A program made the translations under genes and the position numbers. Source: Actinomycetota bacterium (lineage in GTDB: Bacteria > Actinomycetota > Thermoleophilia > Solirubrobacterales > Solirubrobacteraceae). From it: DNA of 64,000 nucleotides. The DNA lies in contig VAYS01000010.1 of the NCBI GenBank assembly GCA_005883215.1, positions 62,001 through 126,000 of the forward strand, read 5' to 3'. Of this stretch, positions 1 through 7,317 are shown piece after piece. Numbering within the stretch: the stretch's first letter is position 1; every line of letters starts with the position of its first letter. The notes beneath the pieces are model-generated. The model was given only the letters and a program-made list of their open reading frames with translations. It did not search any database and was not told where the DNA came from.

Positions 1-638
1 AGCCGTTTGCCTACCTGGCGCGGCCGTGGATGTACGAGCGACCGATCCCGCGCACCAAGGCGATCTCGCTCTACCCGCTGGCGCGCCTCTCGGGTCGCGT
101 CAGCATCGACCAGCGCACGCTCGAGCTCGACCGCTGGCCGGGCATGATCGGGCACAACTGGGGCTCCGAGCACCCGCACCGCGGGATCTGGGTCCAGGGC
201 ACCAATTTCGCCGAGGCCCCCGAGGCGTGCCTGGACGCGATCTTCGGGCGCATAAAGCTGGGGCCGGCGATCACGCCCTGGCTCGGCAACGGCTGTCTGT
301 TGCTCGACGGCCGCCGGCACCGTCTCGGCGGCCTGCGACCGGGCGCGAGCCGGGTAGACGAAGCCCCGACCCGCGCCCGCTTCGTCCTGCGCGGAGCCGA
401 CGTCACCGTTGAGGGCGAGGTCGGCTCGGAGGCCCGGAACTTCGTGGGCTGGACCTACGCCAACCCGGCCGGCGGCTCGCACCCCACGCTTCACTGCTCG
501 ATCGCCGACATGCGGCTAGCCGTCACCGCGAGGGGCGCCCCCGAGCGCTCCCTGACCGTCCGAGGGGGCGCCGCCTATGAGCTGCAGCTGCCCGAGACCG
601 ACCACGGGATCCCGATCCAGCCCTATCCGGACCCGTGA
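1..638 (+). CDS. Lipocalin-like (AttH/CrtC-type) protein, 3' part
   Basis: The reading frame is open to the left edge of the window, so the true start lies upstream; the visible part is about 211 codons and ends at a TGA at 636-638. The protein has the motif GHNWGSEH followed by a Trp-rich strand pattern (RGIWVQGTNF) and later WTYANP. Such GHNWG motifs occur in the beta-barrel superfamily that includes hydroxyneurosporene synthase-like and AttH-like lipocalins; that assignment is from memory and only at fold level. I see no signal peptide in the visible part and cannot name a substrate. It may be alone, because the next gene has its own promoter and a different apparent job. Confidence 0.6.
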   Translation, partial: PFAYLARPWMYERPIPRTKAISLYPLARLSGRVSIDQRTLELDRWPGMIGHNWGSEHPHRGIWVQGTNFAEAPEACLDAIFGRIKLGPAITPWLGNGCLLLDGRRHRLGGLRPGASRVDEAPTRARFVLRGADVTVEGEVGSEARNFVGWTYANPAGGSHPTLHCSIADMRLAVTARGAPERSLTVRGGAAYELQLPETDHGIPIQPYPDP

Positions 639-654
639 ATCGCCGCCATATTCA

Positions 655-684
655 ATGGTAGGCTCGTACCATGCGTACTACCAT
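655..684 (+). promoter_or_regulatory. VapB operator: three half-sites over the start codon
   Basis: ATGGTA at 655-660 and TACCAT at 667-672 form an inverted repeat with a 6-base spacer, and a second TACCAT follows at 679-684. Half-sites start every 12 bases, close to one helical turn. They cover the probable -10 element and the vapB start codon, which fits autorepression by an AbrB-type antitoxin. The role is inferred. Confidence 0.45.
659..664 (+). promoter_or_regulatory. Probable -10 (TAGGCT) of vapBC
   Basis: TAGGCT ends 6 bases before the ATG at 671. No Shine-Dalgarno sequence is visible, so the transcript is probably leaderless. The element sits inside the inverted repeat described as the operator. 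Confidence 0.45.
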
Positions 685-916
685 CGACGGGGCGGGGCGC
701 ATCGTGGTGCCCAAGCAGCTGCGCGACGAGCTCGGCTTCGGGCCCGGCCAGGAACTCGACCTGAGCGCGGTCGACGGAAAGCTCGAGGTCGAGCTGCCCG
801 CCACCGAGATGCGCCTGGAGGAAAGGGATGGCGACCTGGTCGCGGTCACCGACCGTCACATGCCGGCGCTCACCGCCGCGCAGGTGCGCCAGACGCTCGA
901 GCGCATCCGCCGATGA
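671..916 (+). CDS. vapB: AbrB-family antitoxin (VapB-like)
   Basis: An 81-residue protein whose first 45 residues form a SpoVT/AbrB swapped-hairpin DNA-binding domain: RTTIDGAGRIVVPKQLRDEL followed by GFGPGQELDLS. In VapBC systems this domain binds the operator and the C-terminal tail blocks the PIN toxin. The following toxin gene overlaps this one by four bases (ATGA at 913-916), the usual antitoxin-first layout with translational coupling. The start is set by the ATG six bases after a TAGGCT -10 and by the domain beginning at once. Autoregulation through the overlapping inverted repeat is likely. Sure of the family; toxin neutralisation is inferred from context. Confidence 0.88.
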   Translation: MRTTIDGAGRIVVPKQLRDELGFGPGQELDLSAVDGKLEVELPATEMRLEERDGDLVAVTDRHMPALTAAQVRQTLERIRR

Positions 917-1311
917 CGTGCGACAGCAGCGCGCTGGTGGCCGCGTTTGCCCCGTGGCATGAGCGACACGACAAGGCACGCCACGTGCTGCGGGAGGTCA
1001 GCGACCTGGTGGCGCACGCCGAGCTCGAGGCCTACTCGGTGCTGACGCGCCTGCCGACACCGTTCCGCGCCGCGCCGGGGATCGTTGCCGCCTATCTCCG
1101 GCAGAGGCACCCCGGCGCGCGGCTCGTGCTGCCCGGCGCCCGGCGCCGGAGCCTCGTCGAACGCCTCTCCGAGCTTTCGATCTCGGGGGGTGGCGTCTAT
1201 GACGCGCTGGTCGCCGCAACCGCGGCCCACCACGGCGAGGCGCTCGTCAGCTGCGACCGCCGGGCCGGCCTGGTGTACGAACGGCTCGATGTCGCCGTGG
1301 AGCTCCTCTAG
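913..1311 (+). CDS. vapC: PIN-domain toxin (VapC-like ribonuclease)
   Basis: A 132-residue PIN-domain protein. The acidic residues of the family are visible: Asp near the N terminus (TCDSSALVAAF), Glu in the HAELEAYSVLTR helix, Asp in GVYDALVAA and Asp in LVSCDRRA, the last two being the usual metal-binding positions. VapC toxins are Mg-dependent endoribonucleases that cut tRNA or rRNA in the cytoplasm; the target here is unknown. The start ATG overlaps the antitoxin stop, giving 132 residues, the normal size. A longer upstream frame exists but would run through the antitoxin gene in another frame and is not credible. No sign of inactivation. Confidence 0.87.
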   Translation: MTCDSSALVAAFAPWHERHDKARHVLREVSDLVAHAELEAYSVLTRLPTPFRAAPGIVAAYLRQRHPGARLVLPGARRRSLVERLSELSISGGGVYDALVAATAAHHGEALVSCDRRAGLVYERLDVAVELL

Positions 1312-1389
1312 CGCCGGCCGCAGCCAAGCCGCTCGGAGATCCTGGGACGCCGGCTGCTTGCCGCCATTCGGGCCGCGCCGGAGCGCCGC

Positions 1390-2889
1390 CTACGCCGGCG
1401 CCTCGGCGACCTGCATCCCAATGTGTCGGCGCGAGTCCTGCCGGCGGATCAGCACGAACGCGAGCAACAGACCGAGCAGCGCGAATCCGGCTCCGGTCAT
1501 GAACGCCCAGTGAAAGCCCTCGGTGAGGGCGTGCTTGAGCGTGCCCCGAGCGCCGTGCGCAGCCGCCATGACGTCGGCGGTGCGCGAGTTGGCGATCGTG
1601 GCCAGGACGGCCAGCCCAAGCGCGCCGCCGATCTGCTGCGCGGTATTGATCAGCCCGCTGGCCAGGCCCGCCTCGCGCTCTGCCACGCCGCTGACCGCGG
1701 CGATCGTGACCGGCACGAACGAGAACCCGAGCCCGGCGCCCGCGACCAGCATGGGGCCGAGCAGGTCGCCGGCGTAGGACCCGTGGGTCGAGACCTGCGC
1801 GAACCACACCAGGCCGGCGGCGACCAGCGCCATGCCCGCCATCAGCACCGGCTTGAAGCCCAGGCGGGTCACCAGCTGCGAGGCGATTCCGGCCGAGAGC
1901 ACGATCGTCCCCGCCAGCGGCAGGTAGGAGACGCCGGCCTTCAGCGGTCCGTAGCCGAGCACCTGCTGCATGTAGAGCGAGATGAAGAAGAACATCGAGA
2001 ACAGCGAGGCTCCGATGAGCAGCCCGCTGGCGTCGGCCCCGGTCACGGTGCGCTGGCGAAAGATGCGGAACGGCACCAGCGGCGCGGCCGCCCGCAGCTC
2101 GATGGCCACGAAGGCGCCCAGCAGCCCTGCGGCCACGGCGATCAGGCCGACCGTCTGCAGCGAGCCCCAGCCCGCGTTGTGGGCATCCACCAGGGCGTAG
2201 ACGAGCACCGACAGGCCTACGGTCACCGACGCCGCGCCGGCGAGGTCGAAGTGGCGGCGGTCCGCCTCGGAGCGGCTCTCGTCGATCAGGCGCGGCACGA
2301 GCAGAGCGGCGATCAGGGCGATCGGGGTGTTGACGAACAGGACCCACTCCCAGCCCAGCCCCTGGGTGAGGATGCCCCCCAGCAGCACCCCGGCGGCGCC
2401 GCCCGAGCCGGCCACCGCCCCCCACACGCCGAGCGCCTTGTTGCGCTCGGCGCCCTCGGTGAACGTGGTGGTCACGATCGACAGGGCAGCCGGCGAGAGG
2501 ATCGCCGCCCCCACCCCCTGGACGGCGCGCGCCGCGATCAACCACGCCTCGCTCTGGGCCAGTCCGCCGGCCAGCGAAGCGAACGCGAACACGATCAGGC
2601 CGGTCATGAACACCCGGCGCCGGCCGAGCAGGTCGGCCATCCGCCCGCCCAGCAAGAGGAACCCTCCAAACGTCAGCACGTAGGCGTTGACCACCCACGA
2701 CAGCGAGCTCTGGTCGAAGTGCAGGGCCCGGCCGATCGACGGCATGGCCACGTTGACGATCGAGGCATCCAGCACGACGACGAACTGGGCCGTGCAGAGC
2801 AGCGCCAGCGCCAGCCAGCGGCGACGGTGAGAGGACTCGACGCGCGACCCGCCGGGGACCGAGCGAGACGCAGAGGGGACGGCAGTCAT
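1390..2889 (-). CDS. MFS multidrug exporter, DHA2 (EmrB/QacA) type
   Basis: A 499-residue transporter with the size and hydrophobic pattern of the 14-helix drug:H+ antiporter-2 family. Motif A is visible as LGGRMADLLGRRRVF between helices 2 and 3, after FDQSSLSWVVNAY, typical of EmrB/QacA proteins. It probably exports a hydrophobic or cationic compound across the membrane using the proton gradient; the substrate cannot be read from sequence. The start ATG has an AGGAG element about ten bases upstream. It is divergent from a TetR gene, and the shared 80-base region holds two palindromes, so repression by that TetR protein and induction by a drug is the natural model. It converges with vapC at its 3' end. 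Confidence 0.9.
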   Translation of the reverse strand: MTAVPSASRSVPGGSRVESSHRRRWLALALLCTAQFVVVLDASIVNVAMPSIGRALHFDQSSLSWVVNAYVLTFGGFLLLGGRMADLLGRRRVFMTGLIVFAFASLAGGLAQSEAWLIAARAVQGVGAAILSPAALSIVTTTFTEGAERNKALGVWGAVAGSGGAAGVLLGGILTQGLGWEWVLFVNTPIALIAALLVPRLIDESRSEADRRHFDLAGAASVTVGLSVLVYALVDAHNAGWGSLQTVGLIAVAAGLLGAFVAIELRAAAPLVPFRIFRQRTVTGADASGLLIGASLFSMFFFISLYMQQVLGYGPLKAGVSYLPLAGTIVLSAGIASQLVTRLGFKPVLMAGMALVAAGLVWFAQVSTHGSYAGDLLGPMLVAGAGLGFSFVPVTIAAVSGVAEREAGLASGLINTAQQIGGALGLAVLATIANSRTADVMAAAHGARGTLKHALTEGFHWAFMTGAGFALLGLLLAFVLIRRQDSRRHIGMQVAEAPA

Positions 2890-2927
2890 TTGGGCTTGCT
2901 CCTGTTGGTGAGGGTGGCTACAATCCG

Positions 2928-2971
2928 GAAGCGGAGTTCCGCTTCGGCACTATACGGAACTCCAACTCCGT
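2928..2971. promoter_or_regulatory. Two TetR-type palindromes between divergent genes
   Basis: The first 18-base palindrome, 2928-2945, has arms GAAGCGGA and TCCGCTTC around two central bases. The second, 2954-2971, has outer arms ACGGA and TCCGT. Their inner parts are related (GGAGTTCC at 2933-2940 and its complement GGAACTCC at 2956-2963). A TATA-rich stretch at 2949-2956 between them could serve as -10 for either direction. The position between a TetR gene and its probable exporter target suggests operators; binding is inferred. Confidence 0.55.
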
Positions 2972-2986
2972 TTGTCAAATCGATCT

Positions 2987-3613
2987 ATGGCCGCTCCGGA
3001 CACCGCCACCAAGCCGCTTCGCGCCGATGCTCGGCGCAATCGCCAGCGCGTGCTCGACGCCGCCGCGCGGTGCTTTGCCAAGGACGGGATGCAGGCACAG
3101 ATGGACGACATCGCCGGCTGCGCCAAGGTCGGCGTGGGCACCGTCTATCGCCACTTCCCCACCAAGGAGGCGCTGGTCCGGGCGCTGGCCGACGACTACT
3201 TCGCTCGCCAGGACGAGCTGGCGCGCGCCGCGCTCGAAGTGCGAGACCCGTGGGAGGCGTTCAGCGGCTACATCCGCGGGGGGGCCAACCTCTTGGCCGA
3301 GAACCGCGCGCTCGCCGAGACCGCGGCGGAGCGGCCCGACCTGATGCAGGCAGCGGCGTTCGCGGCCAGCACCGAGCGCGGGTTCTTCGAGACGCTGGAG
3401 ACGCTGATCGAGCGCGCCCAGAGCGCCGGGGTCCTGCGCCCCGACTTCCAGCTCGAGGACATCCCCAGCATCATGTGCTCGCTGGGCTCCCTGCAGATCA
3501 GCCGCGGCCAGTACGCCAACTGGCGCCGCATCCTCGAGATGCTGCTCGACGGGCTAAGGGCGGGCGCCCGCAACGAGCTGCCGCCGCCCGGCGCGAGCCT
3601 TCCCCACCCCTAG
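2987..3613 (+). CDS. TetR-family transcriptional regulator
   Basis: About 208 residues with an N-terminal TetR helix-turn-helix: RNRQRVLDAAARCFAKDG, then QMDDIAGCAKVGVGTVYRHF (recognition helix region) and PTKEALVRAL. The remaining helices form the ligand-binding and dimer domain. ATG at 2987 was preferred; an in-frame TTG at 2972 would add five residues and neither has a clear ribosome binding site. The gene is divergent from the DHA2 exporter with two palindromes between them, so it probably represses the exporter and itself until a ligand binds. The ligand is unknown. It converges with the lipoprotein gene that follows. Confidence 0.9.
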   Translation: MAAPDTATKPLRADARRNRQRVLDAAARCFAKDGMQAQMDDIAGCAKVGVGTVYRHFPTKEALVRALADDYFARQDELARAALEVRDPWEAFSGYIRGGANLLAENRALAETAAERPDLMQAAAFAASTERGFFETLETLIERAQSAGVLRPDFQLEDIPSIMCSLGSLQISRGQYANWRRILEMLLDGLRAGARNELPPPGASLPHP

Positions 3614-3634
3614 CTCCGCCGCCGGGGCCCGACG

Positions 3635-4309
3635 CTAGAAGTTGCCGCCCCCCGGACCGCCGGGTCCACCGCCCCCGCCGCCGGCTCCACCGCCGCCGCC
3701 GGGTCCACCGCCCCCGCCGCCGGGACCTCCTGGACCGCCGCCAGGACCGCGCGGGAGCAGACCGGCGCACTTGCGCGCGGCCGCCTGGAACTTGGGGTCG
3801 TTGCGGTTGATCTGGTTGGACCGGAAGGGCGGGCCGGTGGGGCTGGGGTTGGGGATCTGGGGATAGCCGTTCTTGCGCACACAGTCGACGAAACGCTGGA
3901 TCTGAGCCCGAAAGGCCGGGTTGCGAAAGCGCCCGCCCTGTCCGAAGCGAAAGCCGCACTTCTGAGCAGCGGCGCGGAACTTGGGATCGGAGAAGAACTG
4001 GCGGAAGCGTCCGCCCCCGCCTCCCCCGCCGCCCCCACCGAAGAGGCCGCCCTGGCCACGCCCGCCCTGGCCAGGCGGTCGGTTGGGCGGAGCGGGCAGG
4101 GTGATGCCCTGCTTCTTCAGGCACGCCGCCAGCTGTGCCCGCCGGGCGGCGAAGTCGCCCTGGCGCCCGGTCGTGCCGTTGGCCGCGTTGGAGCTCGTGT
4201 TCGAGCTGCTCTTGTTCCCCGAGCCGCCGCAGCCGGCGATCCCGAGGACCGCCACCGCCGCGAGGGTGCAGAAGAGGGCGCCCGGTGGGCGGCCCGGTCG
4301 GAGGGACAT
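3635..4309 (-). CDS. Cys-paired, Gly-rich lipoprotein of the efflux operon
   Basis: A 224-residue predicted lipoprotein: basic start, hydrophobic stretch and lipobox GIAGC with Cys27 as lipid anchor. ATG at 4309 was chosen because AAGGAG lies just upstream and the signal peptide begins there. After the anchor come two related modules, LAACLKKQGITLPAP with DPKFRAAAQKCGF (Cys63, Cys118) and VDCVRKNGYPQIPNP with DPKFQAAARKC (Cys143, Cys181), which may form disulfides outside the cell. A poly-Gly run separates parts of module one and a Gly/Pro-rich tail ends the protein. It is last in the HlyD-ATPase-permease operon and may be an extracytoplasmic partner or substrate carrier. Exact function unknown. 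Confidence 0.72.
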   Translation of the reverse strand: MSLRPGRPPGALFCTLAAVAVLGIAGCGGSGNKSSSNTSSNAANGTTGRQGDFAARRAQLAACLKKQGITLPAPPNRPPGQGGRGQGGLFGGGGGGGGGGRFRQFFSDPKFRAAAQKCGFRFGQGGRFRNPAFRAQIQRFVDCVRKNGYPQIPNPSPTGPPFRSNQINRNDPKFQAAARKCAGLLPRGPGGGPGGPGGGGGGPGGGGGAGGGGGGPGGPGGGNF

Positions 4310-4362
4310 CTGGTCTCCTTTCGCTGAACGCAAAGCTCTGAACATTCGGCTACCGGCGGAGG

Positions 4363-5142
4363 TCATCGCCCGCCGCCGCCCTCGCCGCCGCCGCCCGCGC
4401 CGCCGCCACCACCGGCACCGCCGCCGCCGGCGCCGCCACCGCCCCCTGCGCCCCCGCCTCCGCCGAAGAGGATGCCGAGGCCGCCCCCACCCCCAGCGCC
4501 ACCGCCGCCGGCTCCGCCACCGCCGCCCGTGCCGGTGGTGCGGTTGATGCGGATGCTCTGGGCCCGGATCGAGCCGTCGGAGGCCTTTGACCCCTGGATG
4601 ATCACCACGTCCCCGGGGCGAACCTGGTGCACGTTGGAGGTGATGGCTCGGGTCACCTGCGCGCCCGGCGCCGCCGTGACCTTGATCGTGTTGCCCTGAG
4701 CGTCGGTGAGGTACAGCGTCTGGCCGTCGATCGTCGAGACCTGGCCGAAGGTGGCGCCACCACCACCACCACCGCCGCCGCCGAACCCGCCGCCGCCGCG
4801 GAAGCCGCCACCCGCGCCGCCGCCACCCAGCCCGGCGCCCGCGCCGGCCGCCGCGGCTCGCGCCTGACGCCCAGCTGCTCCACCGGAGCCCGAGCTCTGA
4901 CCCTTCTCGACCTCGACGCCGACCAGGAACCCCACGCCGCCGAGCAGCAGGCCGAATAGCGCCACGGTCAGCGGGTTGAGCAGGCGCCGGCGCTGGCGTC
5001 GGGGCAGCTCCTCGTCGGGGTCGAAGGGGTCGTCCTCATGCCAATCCTCTTCGCCCTCCGGCCAGTCCTCTTCGGCCGGCTCATGGGGAGCGCCCGACGC
5101 GTAGTGCTCGGCGGTGCTGGTCTCGTCGTCGGCGATCGTCAT
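4363..5142 (-). CDS. Single-pass membrane protein with DUF5666-like domain
   Basis: A 259-residue protein. Residues 1-48 are acidic and probably cytoplasmic, residues 55-77 form one membrane helix (LNPLTVALFGLLLGGVGF), and residues 131-200 look like a DUF5666 OB-like domain (GQVSTIDGQTLYLTDAQGN, then VRPGDVVIIQGS and RAQSIRIN). Gly-rich segments flank that domain (about 99-130 and 205-259). ATG at 5142 has AGGAGG upstream; an in-frame TTG at 5226 overlaps the permease stop but lacks such a site. It lies between the MacB-like permease and the lipoprotein in the same direction. It may stabilise or regulate the exporter outside the membrane; the biochemical role is unknown. Confidence 0.7.
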   Translation of the reverse strand: MTIADDETSTAEHYASGAPHEPAEEDWPEGEEDWHEDDPFDPDEELPRRQRRRLLNPLTVALFGLLLGGVGFLVGVEVEKGQSSGSGGAAGRQARAAAAGAGAGLGGGGAGGGFRGGGGFGGGGGGGGGATFGQVSTIDGQTLYLTDAQGNTIKVTAAPGAQVTRAITSNVHQVRPGDVVIIQGSKASDGSIRAQSIRINRTTGTGGGGGAGGGGAGGGGGLGILFGGGGGAGGGGGAGGGGAGGGGGAGGGGEGGGGR

Positions 5143-5218
5143 CTCGTCCTCCTCTGCGCCGGGCGGGTCGACCGGCGGCGGGCCCGGGGGTGGGGTTGGC
5201 GCGCCGTGATGCGGGTTC

Positions 5219-6433
5219 TCACTCAAAGCGAAGCGCCTCGATCGGTTGCAGTCCCGCCGCGCGGCTGGCGGGGTAGGTGCCAAAGAACAGGCCGGCGGCG
5301 ACCGCCGCGCCGAAGGCAAGGAAGATCGAGTACAGCGCGACCACGGGGTGTACTCCAGCGATCGTGAACTGGCTTCCGATCACGCCTACCAGGACCCCGA
5401 GCACGCCTCCGAAGAGCGACACCAGCACGGCCTCGATCAGAAACTGGGACAGGATGTCGCTGTGGCGGGCGCCGATCGCCTTGCGGATCCCGATCTCGCG
5501 CGTGCGTTCGGTCACGCTCACCAGCATGATGTTCATCACGCCGATCCCCCCCACCAGCAGCGAGATCGCCGCCACCTCGCCCAGCAGCGTGGTGAACACG
5601 TCGCTGGTGGTGCTCGAGGTCTGCAGAATCGCGCCCTGGTTGATGACCCGAAAGTCGGTGTTGCGCCCGTTGGTGATCCGGTGGCGCTGATCGAGGATGG
5701 CCGTGACCTCGTTGGAAGCGGCGTCGAGGCTCTGGCGCGACCGCGCCTGCACGATGATCTGGTTGAGGTTGCCGTAGCCGGTGAGCGTGTCCTGGACGGC
5801 GCTGAGCGGCGCCACCGCGAAGTCGTCCTGGTCCAGCGCGCCGTTTGACCCCTTGGAGTTGGTGACGCCGATCACCTGGAAGCTCGCCCCGTTGATCTGA
5901 ACCGTCTGGCCAACCGGGTTGGACGCGCCGAACAGGTTGGTGACCACCGTGGGGCCGAGCACCACTACGCGGCGGTGGGCGGTCAGGTCGTCCTGGCCGA
6001 AGAACGACCCGGCAGCCATGGTGTAGTTGCGGGCGCCCGAGTAGGAGGGGGTCGAGCCCTGGAACTGGCCCGGCTGGTAGCTGACGCCGTTATAGATCGC
6101 GGTCACACTGGCGTTGACCACCGGCGAGACGGTCAGCACGTCGGGGGCGTTGACCGGATCGGAGAGCGCCTGGGCGTCTCCCTGGGTGAGCGGCATGAGC
6201 TGGGAGGTGTTGGTGCGCGAGCCGCCGAACCCGCCCACGCGCAGGACGAGCAGGACATTGGTGCCGAGCGCCTCGATGCGCTTCTGGATCGCCCGCGAAG
6301 AGCCGTTGCCCACGGCGATGAGGATGATCACCGAGCCGACGCCGATCGTCATGCCCAGGATGGTCAGGCTCGAGCGCAGCTTGTTGGCGAGCAGCCCGCT
6401 GAGCGCGATCCGCAGCGACTCGAGTCCGATCAC
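5219..6433 (-). CDS. MacB-like ABC transporter permease (FtsX fold)
   Basis: A 404-residue permease with the MacB/FtsX layout: an N-terminal helix ([20 protein letters not shown]), a large extracytoplasmic MacB_PCD-type domain of about 230 residues, then three C-terminal helices with [20 protein letters not shown], a hallmark of the FtsX family. Unlike Gram-negative MacB, ATPase and permease are separate polypeptides. Start GTG at 6433 overlaps the ATPase stop (GTGA), so the two are translationally coupled. With the upstream HlyD-like adaptor it should form a mechanotransmission exporter for lipids, peptides or antibiotics; the cargo is not evident. Two DUF5666/lipoprotein genes follow it in the same operon. 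Confidence 0.9.
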   Translation of the reverse strand: MIGLESLRIALSGLLANKLRSSLTILGMTIGVGSVIILIAVGNGSSRAIQKRIEALGTNVLLVLRVGGFGGSRTNTSQLMPLTQGDAQALSDPVNAPDVLTVSPVVNASVTAIYNGVSYQPGQFQGSTPSYSGARNYTMAAGSFFGQDDLTAHRRVVVLGPTVVTNLFGASNPVGQTVQINGASFQVIGVTNSKGSNGALDQDDFAVAPLSAVQDTLTGYGNLNQIIVQARSRQSLDAASNEVTAILDQRHRITNGRNTDFRVINQGAILQTSSTTSDVFTTLLGEVAAISLLVGGIGVMNIMLVSVTERTREIGIRKAIGARHSDILSQFLIEAVLVSLFGGVLGVLVGVIGSQFTIAGVHPVVALYSIFLAFGAAVAAGLFFGTYPASRAAGLQPIEALRFE

Positions 6434-7317
6434 CGCAGGCCCTCCCGGGACGGCGGGCCGGTGACCGGCGCTACGCGCTCGTCGGTGGTGACGAGCCCGT
6501 CGCTGAGCGTCACGATCCGCTTGGCGCGGCCGGCGACATCGGCCTCGTGCGTGATCAGCACCACCGTGCGCCCGCTCGCGTTCAGGCGGCCGAAGACGCG
6601 CAGGATCTCGGCGGTGGAGGCGTTGTCGAGGTTGCCGGTCGGCTCGTCGGCGAGGACCAGCGCCGGGTTGGTGACGATCGCCCGGGCCACGGCGGCCCGC
6701 TGCTGCTGGCCGCCCGAGAGCTCGCTGGGCTGGTGGCGGGCGCGGTCCCCGAGCCCCACCGCCTGCAGGGCCCGCAGCGCCCGCGCCCGCCGGTCGGCGC
6801 GCCCCAGGCCGGCGTAGGCGAGCGGGAGCTCGACGTTGGACAGCGCGGTGGCCCGGGGCACGAGGTTGTAGGTCTGAAAGACGAAGCCGATCTTGCGGTT
6901 GCGCACGTCGGCCAGCTCGTCGGGCTCGAACTGGCGCACGTCGATCCCGTCCAGCCGATAGGCGCCCGTGGTGGGCAGGTCCAGGCAGCCGAGGATGTTC
7001 ATCAGCGTGGACTTGCCGCTGCCCGAGCTGCCCATGATCGCCACGTAGTCCCCGCGCTCGATGCGCAGCGTGATCCCCCGCAGGGCGGGGACCCGAATCT
7101 GGCCCAGCTGGTAGGTCTTGGTCACCTCGCGCACGTCGATGACGAAGCGCCGCCGGCCCGGGCCGGCGGAGCGGGGACGACCGGGTGCGCCGGCGTGCGA
7201 CCGCCCGTCGGGTCCGTGCGGCCGGCCCACCTCGACGGCGCGGCGGACGAGCGGCCGGGTGGCGGGGGCGCCCTCCGGGGAAGGACGCGGCCGAGCGCGC
7301 CGGGCGCCGATCCTCAT
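6430..7317 (-). CDS. ABC transporter ATP-binding protein (MacB/LolD type)
   Basis: A 295-residue ATPase. Walker A is GSSGSGKS (about residues 96-103), the Q loop is FQTYNL, the signature is LSGGQQQR, Walker B is [13 protein letters not shown] and the switch His is in LITHEAD. These are typical of the LolD/MacB/FtsE group, which powers FtsX-fold permeases from the cytoplasm. The ATG at 7317 overlaps the adaptor stop (ATGA), which supports it although it gives a 57-residue Arg/Pro/Gly-rich leader before the ATPase core, unusual for this family. No alternative ATG or GTG lies near the core start. It works with the permease encoded immediately after it. Confidence 0.92.
   Translation of the reverse strand: MRIGARRARPRPSPEGAPATRPLVRRAVEVGRPHGPDGRSHAGAPGRPRSAGPGRRRFVIDVREVTKTYQLGQIRVPALRGITLRIERGDYVAIMGSSGSGKSTLMNILGCLDLPTTGAYRLDGIDVRQFEPDELADVRNRKIGFVFQTYNLVPRATALSNVELPLAYAGLGRADRRARALRALQAVGLGDRARHQPSELSGGQQQRAAVARAIVTNPALVLADEPTGNLDNASTAEILRVFGRLNASGRTVVLITHEADVAGRAKRIVTLSDGLVTTDERVAPVTGPPSREGLR

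Noticed and set aside
1423-3810. A 795-codon plus-strand open frame
   Set aside because: It runs antisense through the MFS gene and across the TetR gene, has extreme Arg/Gln/His content and no domain. It is a shadow of GC-rich third-position bias.
4363-5142. Gly-rich repeats as a PE_PGRS-like protein
   Set aside because: No PE domain, and the Gly tracts flank a DUF5666-like fold behind a membrane helix.
5246-6817. Plus-strand open frames opposite the MacB-like permease and ATPase
   Set aside because: Antisense shadows with high His/Arg content and no start context.
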